Below are positions 25,981 to 34,982 of a stretch of DNA of 64,000 nucleotides, in pieces (position 1 is the stretch's first letter; the number at the start of each line of letters is the position of its first letter). Where the stretch lies: NCBI RefSeq assembly GCF_003096595.1, contig NZ_QEKO01000002.1:683064-747063 (forward strand), read 5' to 3'. The DNA comes from Pusillimonas noertemannii. GTDB taxonomy: Bacteria; Pseudomonadota; Gammaproteobacteria; Burkholderiales; Burkholderiaceae_B. The position numbers and the translations under genes were made by a program. The notes below the pieces were generated by a model. That model searched no databases and was not told where the DNA came from. It worked only from the letters and a program-made list of their open reading frames with translations.

Positions 25981-26811
25981 ATGCGCATAGATCAATACCC
26001 CCCGCAAGAGCCCATGTCGGAAAACATGCAGGCTTACCACGACCACCTCATGCGCCAGGCCGACGAAAGCCGTGCTCACGAAGCGCAGTATGGCGACGAT
26101 CCTTACCAAAGCATCATGGTGTTTCCGGCCGAGAAGCCCAACGGCACCGTACTGATGTATCTGCATGGCGGCGGTTGGACGAACGGCTATAAAGAGTGGA
26201 TGGCCTTCATGGCGCCGGCGCTCAACGCGTTGGGCATCACCTATGCCACGGCGGGCTATCGCCTGGCGCCCCGCCATGTGTTCCCAGCCGGCCTGCAAGA
26301 TTGCGGAGAGGCCCTGAAATGGCTGGCGGCGAATGTGAAGCAGTTCGGCGGCGACCCCGACATGATGTTCGTTGGCGGCCATTCGGCGGGCGGACACTAT
26401 GCAGCCCTGCTGGCCACCGCCGACTCCCTGCCTGACGGCACCGACGTACGCCCCCTGATACGCGGCAGCGCGCCGGTCTCGGGCAGTTTTTACTTCGGTG
26501 AAGAATCCGGTATGGCTGTGCGCCCACGCTTTCTGGGCGCCCCGGAGTCCGGCAACGAAGTCCACGCGTCCCCGCTGCGCCGTCTGTCGGGGCCAACCTG
26601 CCCTTTCCTTCTAACCTGGGGCGAGAAAGACTTTCCCCACCTTATTGTCCAAGCACAACAAATGTCCGACGCGCTGCAGCGACAAGGCACGCGCGTCGAT
26701 ACCCTGGTCCTGCCTCGGCACAATCATTTCACGGCCAGCCATGCGGCCGGTGAGGTGGACGGATTGTGGCCGGATCGTCTCAGCAAGTGGATGCAGTCAA
26801 TCGTCAACTAA
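25981..26811 (+). CDS. Alpha/beta hydrolase, HSL/kynurenine-formamidase-like
   Basis: The 276-residue protein has the oxyanion motif HGGGW (62-66), the nucleophile elbow GHSAGG (Ser135) and a C-terminal catalytic His in LPRHNHF (about 247-249). The HGGGW form is shared with arylformamidases. In nicotinate degradation the NicX product is deformylated by an unrelated-sequence alpha/beta hydrolase, NicD; this gene, 2 bases after the NicX-like gene, could do the same job. That substrate is inference; an esterase acting on another product is possible. Confidence 0.8.
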   Translation: MRIDQYPPQEPMSENMQAYHDHLMRQADESRAHEAQYGDDPYQSIMVFPAEKPNGTVLMYLHGGGWTNGYKEWMAFMAPALNALGITYATAGYRLAPRHVFPAGLQDCGEALKWLAANVKQFGGDPDMMFVGGHSAGGHYAALLATADSLPDGTDVRPLIRGSAPVSGSFYFGEESGMAVRPRFLGAPESGNEVHASPLRRLSGPTCPFLLTWGEKDFPHLIVQAQQMSDALQRQGTRVDTLVLPRHNHFTASHAAGEVDGLWPDRLSKWMQSIVN

Positions 26812-26838
26812 GCGCTTTATAAAAACGAGGAGCACAAG

Positions 26839-28026
26839 ATGATTACACGACGCCATTTCATGACCGCCGCGGCGGCATGCCTGGTTTCCATTGGTCTACA
26901 CATGCCGCTGCATGCACAAGAATCCCCCGTGCGCATCGGCTATTCCATATCCAAGACAGGGCCTTTCGCGGCCGCAGCGCAAGAACAGCTTGCGGTCTAT
27001 CAAATGTGGAAGGACGAAGTCAACGCAAAGGGCGGCATGAATGTAGCCGGCACCAAACGCCCGATTGAACTGGTGGAGTACGACAACCAATCCAAGCCCG
27101 AACAATCGATACGCATCTACGAAAAACTGATCACCGACGACAAGGTCGACCTGTTGCTGGCGCCATGGGGCACGCCATTCCAGATCGCGCTGGCCCCGGT
27201 ACTGGAGAAGTACAAGTTTCCGGTTGTGGGCAATACGGGGGCGTCCGTCGCTGTCCGGCAAGTAAAGCCGGGCTATATCTGGTTCCCAACCTCGGCGATT
27301 CCCGATCGCATGGCGGTGGAGCTGACCGCCATGCTTAAAGAAAACGGGGTGAAGACAGCTGCCGTGATCTCCAACATCTTGCCGTTTACCAAAGAAATCA
27401 AGAACTTTACCGAGCCTGAACTTGAGAAAGCCGGGATCAAGGTGGTCTACAGCACCGAGTATCCGCCCAGCATCAAGGACATGACCTCCATGGTCACGCA
27501 AATTCGCGATGCCAAGCCCGATGCGGTGCTGGTGCTCTCTTATCCCGCCGACTCAGTGCTGTACCAGAAGCAGGCCAACGAAATCGGCATTAAAAGCCCC
27601 TTCCAGTTCGTGGCGGTCGGCCCTTCCACCTCGGCGTTCCGCGACGCCACCGGCCAGGCCTCCGAGGGGGTCGTCACCATCGGCCATTGGTCGCCCGAGC
27701 ACGCCGAGTGGCCCAATGCCCGCGCCTTTCGCGATAATTTCGTAGAGCGTTACAAGCATGAGCCCGACTACTTGAACGCCGCCCTTACCTACCTTTCGCT
27801 GGAAATCCTCGAGCAGGCGGTGGCCAAGGCCGGACTCGACAAAGAGAAGCTGCGCGAGACGATCTCGAGCGACACGTTCTCGACCATCAACGGAGACATC
27901 CGCTTCGAAGGCGTGGAAAACGTCATCACACCTACCGCCTTCCTGCAGATTCAAGACGGCAAGCTGCAGATCGTCTGGCCCGACTCGATCGCGACCAGTA
28001 AGTTCCGGCCCAAGTCAGGCGGGTAA
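26839..28026 (+). CDS. HAAT-type ABC transporter substrate-binding protein
   Basis: The 395-residue protein has a signal peptide (about residues 1-28, ending MPLHAQ) and a LivK-like binding fold opening SPVRIGYSISKTGPFAAAAQ. AACGAGGAGCA precedes the ATG. It heads the transporter genes of the operon (permeases at 28066 and 28959, ATPases at 29882 and 30607) and is probably its dedicated binding protein. Relatives in such clusters bind aromatic acids or amides; the ligand here is unknown. Confidence 0.9.
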   Translation: MITRRHFMTAAAACLVSIGLHMPLHAQESPVRIGYSISKTGPFAAAAQEQLAVYQMWKDEVNAKGGMNVAGTKRPIELVEYDNQSKPEQSIRIYEKLITDDKVDLLLAPWGTPFQIALAPVLEKYKFPVVGNTGASVAVRQVKPGYIWFPTSAIPDRMAVELTAMLKENGVKTAAVISNILPFTKEIKNFTEPELEKAGIKVVYSTEYPPSIKDMTSMVTQIRDAKPDAVLVLSYPADSVLYQKQANEIGIKSPFQFVAVGPSTSAFRDATGQASEGVVTIGHWSPEHAEWPNARAFRDNFVERYKHEPDYLNAALTYLSLEILEQAVAKAGLDKEKLRETISSDTFSTINGDIRFEGVENVITPTAFLQIQDGKLQIVWPDSIATSKFRPKSGG

Positions 28027-28065
28027 ATCGATGATGCCCCGTAGCGCGCCGCCAGGAGTACATAC

Positions 28066-28962
28066 GTGAACCCCCTTGATATCCTGCTCTCCGGCCAGTT
28101 GCTGTTCGCCGCACTGCTGACCGGGGCCCTCTATGCCATCGTGGCCGTGGGCTTGAACATGGTCTATGGCACCATGCGCCTGCTCAATGTGGCGCATGGC
28201 GACATCGTAATGATAGGCGCCTATGCCGCCTATTGGCTGTTCACAGCGGCCGGAGTCTCACCGCTGTGGTCGCTGTTCGTGGTGGCGGGGGGCTGCGCGC
28301 TGCTGGGCATGGGCTTGTACAAGGTGCTGCTTCGCCGGGTGATGGCCAGGCCGGCAAGCACCGCCCAGCTCGAAGCCAACTCTTTATTGCTGTTCTTCGG
28401 CCTGTCGCTGTTGATCCAGAACGCCATGGTGACGCTGCAAACCGCAACCCCGCGCGCATATACCTATTTTGATCAGGTCTATCGGGTCGGCGCTTTGGCG
28501 ATGACGGGCAATCGCCTGTTGTCTCTGCTGGTCGCGTTGGCGGTCTGCGCGGCCATCGCCCTGTTTCTTCAGCGCAGCATTTTCGGCTTGGCACTGCGCG
28601 CCGTCATCGAACGTTCCGACGCCGCCCGCATCGTTGGAGTCAACGTCGAACGCGTCCATCTCATCAGCTTGGCGCTGGGCTTTGGCGCAGCGGGCGTCGC
28701 CGGCGTACTGATCAGCATGATGGAGCAGTTCTCTCCTTTCATTGGCTTTCCCATGACCATCGCCGCCTTCATCGTCATCATTCTGGGAGGGCTGGGAAAT
28801 ATCTCCGCGGGCTTCGCCGCCGCCATGCTGCTGGGCGCAATCGAAGTCTACGGCGTGGCGCTTACCTCGCCCAACATGCGGTCCGTGCTGCTTTATGGCG
28901 TATTCGTCCTGGCCTTGATTCTGTTGCCCAAGGGCCTGTTCCCGAGAAGGTTCAAAAAATGA
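28066..28962 (+). CDS. LivH-type ABC permease
   Basis: The 298-residue protein is a multi-helix inner-membrane permease of the branched-chain amino acid (HAAT) family. It has the signature GLNMVYGTMRLLNVAHGDIVM near 25-45 and GLGNISAGFAAAMLLG near 242, the ATPase-contact region. About eight hydrophobic helices are visible. The start may be GTG at 28066, preceded by CAGGAG. The stop overlaps the LivM start (ATGA-type overlap), indicating tight coupling. Confidence 0.9.
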   Translation: MNPLDILLSGQLLFAALLTGALYAIVAVGLNMVYGTMRLLNVAHGDIVMIGAYAAYWLFTAAGVSPLWSLFVVAGGCALLGMGLYKVLLRRVMARPASTAQLEANSLLLFFGLSLLIQNAMVTLQTATPRAYTYFDQVYRVGALAMTGNRLLSLLVALAVCAAIALFLQRSIFGLALRAVIERSDAARIVGVNVERVHLISLALGFGAAGVAGVLISMMEQFSPFIGFPMTIAAFIVIILGGLGNISAGFAAAMLLGAIEVYGVALTSPNMRSVLLYGVFVLALILLPKGLFPRRFKK

Positions 28963-29885
28963 AAAACAAGAAGCTGAGCGGCGCGCTTCTGTGGCCCGTG
29001 TTGCTGATTCTCTTTCTTGGCCTGCCTTTCAGCGGCCACGATTATTTCATCGGCATCGGCCTGTCCTTCCTCATGTGGCTGGCCCTGGCGCAAAGCTGGT
29101 CTGTGCTGTCCAACATGACCGGCTACATTTCGCTGGGCCACGTCGTCTTCTATGGCCTGGGCAGCTATATCGTGGTGGTGACCTGGCAGCAGGTGCCGCT
29201 CTGGATGTCCATCACCGCCGGGGGCCTGGCCAGCGCGCTGTTCGCCGCCCTGATCGGAATGCCGGTCTTGCGCGTGCGCGGCCCGTACTTCGTGATTCTT
29301 ACTTTCGGCCTGGCTGAACTGGTCAAATATGCATTGCTGGCGCTTGAAGCCCACATGGGCATATCCAGCCGCCTCTTGTTCGGAGCGCCCGACATCGTCA
29401 CCATCTACTGGATGATACTGGCCCTGGCTGTAGCTTCGACCATACTGCTCGAAGCCGTGCACCGCTCGCGCTTCGGCCACGGCCTGCGCTCGCTGCGCGA
29501 AGACGAACAGGCAGCCGAGACATTGGGGGTGCCCGTCACTCGCTTCAAACTCTATGCCTACGTGCTGTCGGCCTTCATCCCCGGCATGGTCGGCGGCGTG
29601 ATGGCCTTGCGTTCCACTTACTTCGAAGCCGGCCAGGCTTTCGACCCCCTGATCTCCATCAACATCATCGTCATGGCCATCATAGGCGGGGGCGACAATG
29701 CGCGCGGGCCGCTCATCGGCGTCGCCTTCCTCGTGCTGCTTTCCGAATGGCTGTGGGTCGAGGCGCCGCAGTTCTACCTGATCGTGCTGGGCCTGCTGAT
29801 GCTGGTGTTCGTGGTCCTGCTGCCGAACGGCTTGCTGGGGCTGCATGAGGCCCGCCAACGAACACGCCAACGGAGCGCCACATGA
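28959..29885 (+). CDS. LivM-type ABC permease
   Basis: The 308-residue protein is the second HAAT permease. It has about nine hydrophobic helices and the signatures [19 protein letters not shown] near 50 and [20 protein letters not shown] near 242-262. It pairs with the LivH-type protein to form the membrane channel. It overlaps both neighbours by 4 bases, so the four transporter genes are translated as a unit. Confidence 0.9.
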   Translation: MKNKKLSGALLWPVLLILFLGLPFSGHDYFIGIGLSFLMWLALAQSWSVLSNMTGYISLGHVVFYGLGSYIVVVTWQQVPLWMSITAGGLASALFAALIGMPVLRVRGPYFVILTFGLAELVKYALLALEAHMGISSRLLFGAPDIVTIYWMILALAVASTILLEAVHRSRFGHGLRSLREDEQAAETLGVPVTRFKLYAYVLSAFIPGMVGGVMALRSTYFEAGQAFDPLISINIIVMAIIGGGDNARGPLIGVAFLVLLSEWLWVEAPQFYLIVLGLLMLVFVVLLPNGLLGLHEARQRTRQRSAT

Positions 29886-30610
29886 ACCATTTGTCACTGC
29901 GGGGCGTAAGCAAGAACTTCGGCGGGGTCCAGGCGCTTAGCAACGTGTCGTTCGACGTTCGGCCGGGCGAGATCGTCGGGCTGATGGGAGCCAACGGCGC
30001 CGGCAAAACGACGCTGTTCAACCTGATCACCGGCCACATCCCGGCATCCGGCGGCCAGATCCTGCTGCGCGGCCAGCCGTTGGCGGGGCTTCGTCCCGAC
30101 CAGATCTGCCGCCTGGGCGTCGGGCGCACCTTTCAGATCGTCAAGCCCTTTCCGCGGCTGACGGTTGCCGACAACCTGCTTACGGCGGCCCTGTTCGGCC
30201 GCATCGGCCTGCGCGACCGCAAACAGGCCATGGAACATTGCGCGGGCATTCTGGAAGACCTGGCCCTGGCGCACTGCGCCGACATGCCGGCCTCCGAGTT
30301 GACCCTGTCGGGACAAAAGCGCCTTGAACTGGCACGCGCCCTATGCGGCGGATCAGACCTGATCCTGCTGGATGAAGTCATGGCGGGGCTGACGCCGCCT
30401 GAAGTACAGGACATGCTCGACGTCATCGCCCGGCTGCAAAGCTCGCGCAACCTGACCATCGTCATTATCGAGCATGTCATGCGCGCCCTGATGACCTTGT
30501 CCGACCGCATTGTAGTGCTGCACCTGGGCGAAGTACTGCTCAGCGGCACCCCTGACGACATTGCCTCCGACCCCCGGGTACACGACGTTTATTTCGGAGC
30601 AGAACAATGA
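29882..30610 (+). CDS. LivG-type ABC ATPase
   Basis: The 242-residue protein is a HAAT ATPase with Walker [10 protein letters not shown] (about 37-45) and Walker [11 protein letters not shown] near 160. The ABC signature is degenerate, [13 protein letters not shown], near 141. It energises import through the adjacent permeases, together with the LivF-type subunit. The start overlaps livM by 4 bases. Confidence 0.92.
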   Translation: MNHLSLRGVSKNFGGVQALSNVSFDVRPGEIVGLMGANGAGKTTLFNLITGHIPASGGQILLRGQPLAGLRPDQICRLGVGRTFQIVKPFPRLTVADNLLTAALFGRIGLRDRKQAMEHCAGILEDLALAHCADMPASELTLSGQKRLELARALCGGSDLILLDEVMAGLTPPEVQDMLDVIARLQSSRNLTIVIIEHVMRALMTLSDRIVVLHLGEVLLSGTPDDIASDPRVHDVYFGAEQ

Positions 30611-31323
30611 CCCGCAACGTCCTTTCGATCGAACAGGCCGCGACCGGCTATGGAAAAATGGAAATCGTGCACGGCGTTTCCATTGAAGTGCGCGAAGGCG
30701 GCGTTACAGCCCTGGTTGGCGGAAACGGCGCCGGCAAGACCACCTTGATGCTGATGCTGGCCGGGCTGCTGCCCGTGACGGCGGGACGGCTGCGCCTGGA
30801 CGGCGCCGACATTACCCAGACACGCAGTGACGAACGCGTCGAGGCGGGCATCGCCCTGGTTCCCGAGGGCAGGAAGATTTTTCCCAACCTGACCGTTCAC
30901 GAGAACCTGCGCCTGGGCGCGGTCACGGCTCGAGCCCGTCATAACTGGCAAGAGAGGCTCGCCGAGATGCACACACTCTTCCCGCGCTTGCAAGAACGCC
31001 GCAACCAGGCGGCCGGCACGCTATCGGGCGGCGAACAGCAGATGCTGGCCATCGCGCGCGGGCTGATGTCCCGGCCCCGTGTCCTGCTGCTGGACGAACC
31101 CACCCTGGGGCTGGCCCCCATCATGGCCAGGCACGTATTCGACACCATACGCGAGCTCAACCGTTCGGGCCTGACCATTTTGCTGGCCGAGCAAGACACC
31201 CGTAGCACGCTCAAGGTAGCCGACTTCGCCCACGTAATCGAGAACGGACACGTTGCGTTGTCTGGGCCCAGCCAGCAGCTCGCCGACAACCCGCGCATCC
31301 GGCAGGCCTACCTGGGCCTATAG
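30607..31323 (+). CDS. LivF-type ABC ATPase
   Basis: The 238-residue protein has Walker A GGNGAGKTT (about 39-47), signature LSGGEQQMLAIARGL near 140 and Walker B VLLLDEPTLGLAP near 160. It is the second ATPase of the HAAT importer. The start overlaps the LivG gene by 4 bases. The operon ends here; the IclR gene starts 97 bases downstream on the same strand. Confidence 0.92.
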   Translation: MTRNVLSIEQAATGYGKMEIVHGVSIEVREGGVTALVGGNGAGKTTLMLMLAGLLPVTAGRLRLDGADITQTRSDERVEAGIALVPEGRKIFPNLTVHENLRLGAVTARARHNWQERLAEMHTLFPRLQERRNQAAGTLSGGEQQMLAIARGLMSRPRVLLLDEPTLGLAPIMARHVFDTIRELNRSGLTILLAEQDTRSTLKVADFAHVIENGHVALSGPSQQLADNPRIRQAYLGL

Positions 31324-31420
31324 GGCTTGCTTTAAGCGTCTATTCCGGCATCCATCGGCCTGAACTTGCTGAGCCGCTCGTCGTTACACTAAGATGGTGA
31401 ACTCAATGTACGGGTGACTC

Positions 31421-32254
31421 ATGTCAGAAGAACTCTCGCTCGTCGATTCAAACCATTCAGTTTCGACGCAAGGCAGAACGCAAGCCGCTAAACCCCGCGG
31501 CATCCAGTCGATTCTCATCGGCTTCCATATTTTGGACCGCCTGGCCGAATCGCCGACGCCGCTCGGGCTGAAGCATTTGGCCGAGGCCAGCAACATGCCC
31601 GCCAGCAAGCTGCGCTTTTACTTGGTCAGCTTCCTGGAGCTGGGCCTCGTTACCCAAGAGGCGCCCAGCGGCCGCTACAGCCTGGGGCCCACGGCGTTGC
31701 GCCTGGGGCTGGCCGCCCTTGAAAAATTCGACATCATCAATCTTGCGCGCAGCGAAATGCGGCAACTCGCCGACCAGCTGGGCTTTTCGGTGTTCCTGGC
31801 TGTGTGGGGCACACATGGGCCCACCATCATCGACCGCGTCGACGGACGCAACCGCACCGTGCTGGAAATCCGGGTGGGCACGGCCCTGCCCTTGCAGACT
31901 TCTGCCATGGGGCGCGCCTATGCGGCCTTCCTGCCCAAGGCGGTCATTTCACCGCTTCTGCGCACCGAACGCCGCCAGGGTCTTGTGGTGGACGACTTTC
32001 CCATGCAGGGCACGGCGCAGGGCGAAGAGATCCGGGCAACCCGGTTGTCAGTCTCGTCCGGCAGGCTGTTGGCGGGGTTTACCGCCATTGCCTCGCCGGT
32101 GCTCGACAGGGCCGGCACCCCCGTGGCCATGCTGTCTGTCGTCGGGCAGGTGGGCCCCCTGAAGGATACGCACGAAGACACCCCGGCGCACGCCCTGCTT
32201 GAATTGACCAAGCGGCTAAGCCTGCAGCTGGGGTGGTCTGAAAAAGAGCGCTGA
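31421..32254 (+). CDS. IclR-family transcriptional regulator
   Basis: The 277-residue protein has an unusually long N-terminal lead (about 25 residues), then a winged helix-turn-helix (about 27-85: ILDRLAESPTPLGLKHLAEA, NMPASKLRFYLVSF) and an IclR ligand domain (about 100-270). It lies after the HAAT importer and converges on the second Rieske oxygenase. The 15-bp palindrome at 33430-33444 in the oxygenase promoter region is a candidate target (inference). Confidence 0.9.
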   Translation: MSEELSLVDSNHSVSTQGRTQAAKPRGIQSILIGFHILDRLAESPTPLGLKHLAEASNMPASKLRFYLVSFLELGLVTQEAPSGRYSLGPTALRLGLAALEKFDIINLARSEMRQLADQLGFSVFLAVWGTHGPTIIDRVDGRNRTVLEIRVGTALPLQTSAMGRAYAAFLPKAVISPLLRTERRQGLVVDDFPMQGTAQGEEIRATRLSVSSGRLLAGFTAIASPVLDRAGTPVAMLSVVGQVGPLKDTHEDTPAHALLELTKRLSLQLGWSEKER

Positions 32255-32284
32255 AATGACCGGGTGGGCTACCGTTCCGCCCTG

Positions 32285-33370
32285 CTACACCTCTTCGAGC
32301 AGCGCAAACGAATGTTCGGGCACCAATTTAGGCGGGGCCACAACATGCGCCGGGTTCTCTTCTTCGTCCTTTAACCGCTGCTCAAGCAGGCGGCGAGCCT
32401 GTATGGGCGCTTGATCGAGCTTGATGGCAACCGTCGGCACCTCTGTCTTGCGCTCTTGCATTTGCTTCTGCTGGATTTCAAGAATGGCTTTGTCTTGGTC
32501 GAAGGTCGCAGCAATCGCCTTTTGCACCGATTCCGTCATGGCCTCGTCCTCAATCTTGTAATTGCGAACAAATGCCCAGAAGTAGTGGGTGCTGGTCTCT
32601 GTCTCGGGGGTCAGCAGATGCAATACGTGGCCGATCAATGCCCCCGAACGATCTTGCTCGACCGGGTGGAAGCCCACGATGGTCAGGTTGATGGCTGGCA
32701 CCAGGTTGATGGCGGACTGCCATCGATTGATGACGCATTCGCCCCCTAAAGACATGGCAAAAAATGGCGGCGCCTCTATATCGGGCATTTCCCGGTGTGC
32801 CCGCGTCAAACAGCCGGCCTCGACCGTAACGTTGACCGCATAGTTGGCAATGGACTCTTCCTCGTCATTGCCGATGGTGTCTTCGTGCACATAGGTTTCA
32901 TGGCTAAGGTCGAGCAGGTTGTCGTTAAGCAGGCGGAAGTTGGCGCCGATGTTGTGGTAGCCCCGCGAAGCGGCCCACTCGAGGCTGTTGTTCCAGTGGA
33001 GATCAGGAATCAGTTCGGGGTCTGCAAGCGTTTCATCGCCCAGCCATATCCACGCCAGGCCATGGCGCAGCTCAAGCGGGTATGTCTTGACCCTGGCGGC
33101 GGCCGGGATGCCGGACTGCCCCGGAACGTGCGTGCATTCGCCCTGCGCGGAAAAACACATGCCGTGATAGCCGCAACGAATTTCATCGCCCACCCGCTTG
33201 CCCTGCGATAAAGGCAGCAGGCGATGCGGGCAGGCATCGTCCATGGCACAGAGCTGCCCCGCCGAGGTACGGAACATCAGGACAAGAACATCGAGCAGGC
33301 GCCGCGCAACGAACGGTTGATCGAACTCGGACTCGAAGGCCGCGACATACCAAACATTTTGCACAAACAT
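32285..33370 (-). CDS. VanA-type Rieske oxygenase, alpha subunit (second copy)
   Basis: The 361-residue protein starts at ATG 33370 with AGGAG 6 bases upstream. The Rieske ligands are Cys47/His49 (CPHR) and Cys66/His69 (CGYHG); the Fe(II) site is NLLDLSHETYVH (Asp154, His157, His162). Like the protein at 8582 it belongs to the vanillate demethylase-like class, and as there, no reductase partner is adjacent. It is divergent from a substrate-binding-protein gene and may perform the first oxidation of the imported compound (inference). Confidence 0.9.
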   Translation of the reverse strand: MFVQNVWYVAAFESEFDQPFVARRLLDVLVLMFRTSAGQLCAMDDACPHRLLPLSQGKRVGDEIRCGYHGMCFSAQGECTHVPGQSGIPAAARVKTYPLELRHGLAWIWLGDETLADPELIPDLHWNNSLEWAASRGYHNIGANFRLLNDNLLDLSHETYVHEDTIGNDEEESIANYAVNVTVEAGCLTRAHREMPDIEAPPFFAMSLGGECVINRWQSAINLVPAINLTIVGFHPVEQDRSGALIGHVLHLLTPETETSTHYFWAFVRNYKIEDEAMTESVQKAIAATFDQDKAILEIQQKQMQERKTEVPTVAIKLDQAPIQARRLLEQRLKDEEENPAHVVAPPKLVPEHSFALLEEV

Positions 33371-33429
33371 GATGGGCTCCTGGGAAGTTTGCACGGCGTG
33401 GACCGGATGGTTTAACGACGCACGCGAAA

Positions 33430-33444
33430 ATCAACACTGTTGAT
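33430..33444. promoter_or_regulatory. 15-bp palindrome between the Rieske and substrate-binding-protein genes
   Basis: Perfect arms ATCAAC and GTTGAT flank ACT. The site is 60 bases before the oxygenase start and 126 before the binding-protein start, in their shared promoter region. IclR proteins bind palindromes of this size, and one is encoded next door. Confidence 0.6.
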
Positions 33445-33569
33445 CCAATACAACTTTATATCCCAAAAATGCTCTTCAGAATTAGGGAAATTACCGAATT
33501 TTTGGCTAAATAATTTGATGTTATTGTCCAGATGCAACCATATTTACAACGATGACTAAGGAGAACACG

Positions 33570-34748
33570 GTGAAAAGGCTATGGATCGCACTCTGTCTGG
33601 CGTCCGTTCTCGGGGCGACAGGCACAACCGCGCTGGCGGATGAAATCAAGATCGGCTACGTAAACACCTTCTCGGGGCCGGGTGCCATATTGGGCAAGCA
33701 CTATCGGGACGCCTTTGAACTTGCGGTGGAAGAACTGGGCGGCAAGATGGCGGGGCTGGACGTGAAGGTCGAATACGGCGACGACCAACTGAAGCCGGAA
33801 ATCGCCAAGACCGTCGTAGAACGCATGGTGGAACGCGACGACGTGGATATTGTGGCGGGCTTCAATTTCTCGAACGTGCTGCTGGCTTCGCTCAAGACCG
33901 TGACCGATGCAAACAAGCTGCTGATCAGTTCGAATGCCGGGCCTTCGAACCTGGCCGGCGAGCAGTGCCAACCCAACTTCTTCAGCGTGGGCCAGCAAAA
34001 CGACGGCGCCAGCGAGGCGCTGGGCCGATACCTGAAAGAACAAAACGTGGAAAGCGTGTACGCCCTGGCGCCCAATTACCAAGCCGGTCGCGACATGATC
34101 GCCGGCCTGAAGCGCGGGTTCGGCAAAGAACTGGTGGACGAAGTGTACACACAGCTTTCCCAAACCGACTTTCAACCCGAACTGAGCCAGATACGCGCCG
34201 CCAAGCCGGCCGCGGTGTTTGTATTCATGCCCGGCGGCAACGGCATCAACTTCGTCAAGCAGTGGGCTCAGGCCGGCCTGAACAGCGAAATACCCCTTTA
34301 TTCGGTGTATTCGGTCGACCACACCACCTTGCAGGCTATAGGCCCATCGGCTGAAGGCACACTGGGCGTTTCGCAGTATGTCGAAGATCTGCCCTTTGAA
34401 GCCAACCAGAAATTCATCAAAAAATTTGTCGACCGCTACGGCTACTACCCTTCCGAGTATGCCGCCAGCGCCTATGACACGGCAATGCTGATCAACAGCG
34501 CCGTGGTGGCGACCCAAGGCAAGCTGGACGACGTCGACGCCTTGCGTGCAGCGGTGCAGAAGGCCGACTTCGAGTCGGTGCGCGGCCCCGGCTTCAAGCT
34601 GGGCAAAAACCATATGCCCATACAAAATTATTATCTGCGCGAGACCGTAAAGAAAGAAGACGGCAAACTGGGCTTTGTCACCCGCGGAACTGTGGTCGAG
34701 AACTATGTCGACCACTACGGCGCCCAATGCACCAATATCAAAGGCTAG
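33570..34748 (+). CDS. HAAT-type ABC transporter substrate-binding protein (orphan)
   Basis: The protein has about 392 residues from a GTG start at 33570, chosen because AAGGAG lies 6 bases upstream and it gives a clean signal peptide (RLWIALCLASVLGATGTTALA). The mature part opens DEIKIGYVNTFSGPGAILGK, typical of LivK-like proteins for aromatic ligands. It has no adjacent permease genes. It may share the importer at 28066-31323, giving a second ligand specificity. Confidence 0.88.
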   Translation: MKRLWIALCLASVLGATGTTALADEIKIGYVNTFSGPGAILGKHYRDAFELAVEELGGKMAGLDVKVEYGDDQLKPEIAKTVVERMVERDDVDIVAGFNFSNVLLASLKTVTDANKLLISSNAGPSNLAGEQCQPNFFSVGQQNDGASEALGRYLKEQNVESVYALAPNYQAGRDMIAGLKRGFGKELVDEVYTQLSQTDFQPELSQIRAAKPAAVFVFMPGGNGINFVKQWAQAGLNSEIPLYSVYSVDHTTLQAIGPSAEGTLGVSQYVEDLPFEANQKFIKKFVDRYGYYPSEYAASAYDTAMLINSAVVATQGKLDDVDALRAAVQKADFESVRGPGFKLGKNHMPIQNYYLRETVKKEDGKLGFVTRGTVVENYVDHYGAQCTNIKG

Positions 34749-34780
34749 TTGACGAGAGCGGCCAAATTCTGCTTCAATTT

Positions 34781-34928
34781 GAGCCTCTCAAAGGGGAGTA
34801 GCTGGCACAAGCGCTAAATGGTTTGTGTTGCGGCGCCGTCATTACGACACCAATTGGTTTGGCAGCCATTGGGGTCCGGTGCCGTTTCTCAAGGTTCATC
34901 GCCTTGGGCGGCAAGACTGGCGAGGTTT
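34781..34928 (+). ncRNA. yybP-ykoY manganese riboswitch
   Basis: The leader before the TerC gene has the family hallmark AAAGGGGAGTAGC (34790-34802) and the second conserved loop element GGCAAGAC (34910-34917). The P1 stem closes with CCTC (34784-34787) against GAGG (34922-34925). An internal hairpin fills the space between. This class senses Mn2+ and controls TerC/Alx, MntP and cation-pump genes. It probably switches TerC on when manganese is high. Confidence 0.85.
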
Positions 34929-34982
34929 CCTGACCATTTGTCGCCCATGCCTTGCCTGCCTGGGTAGCGAGACTCGCCCGCT

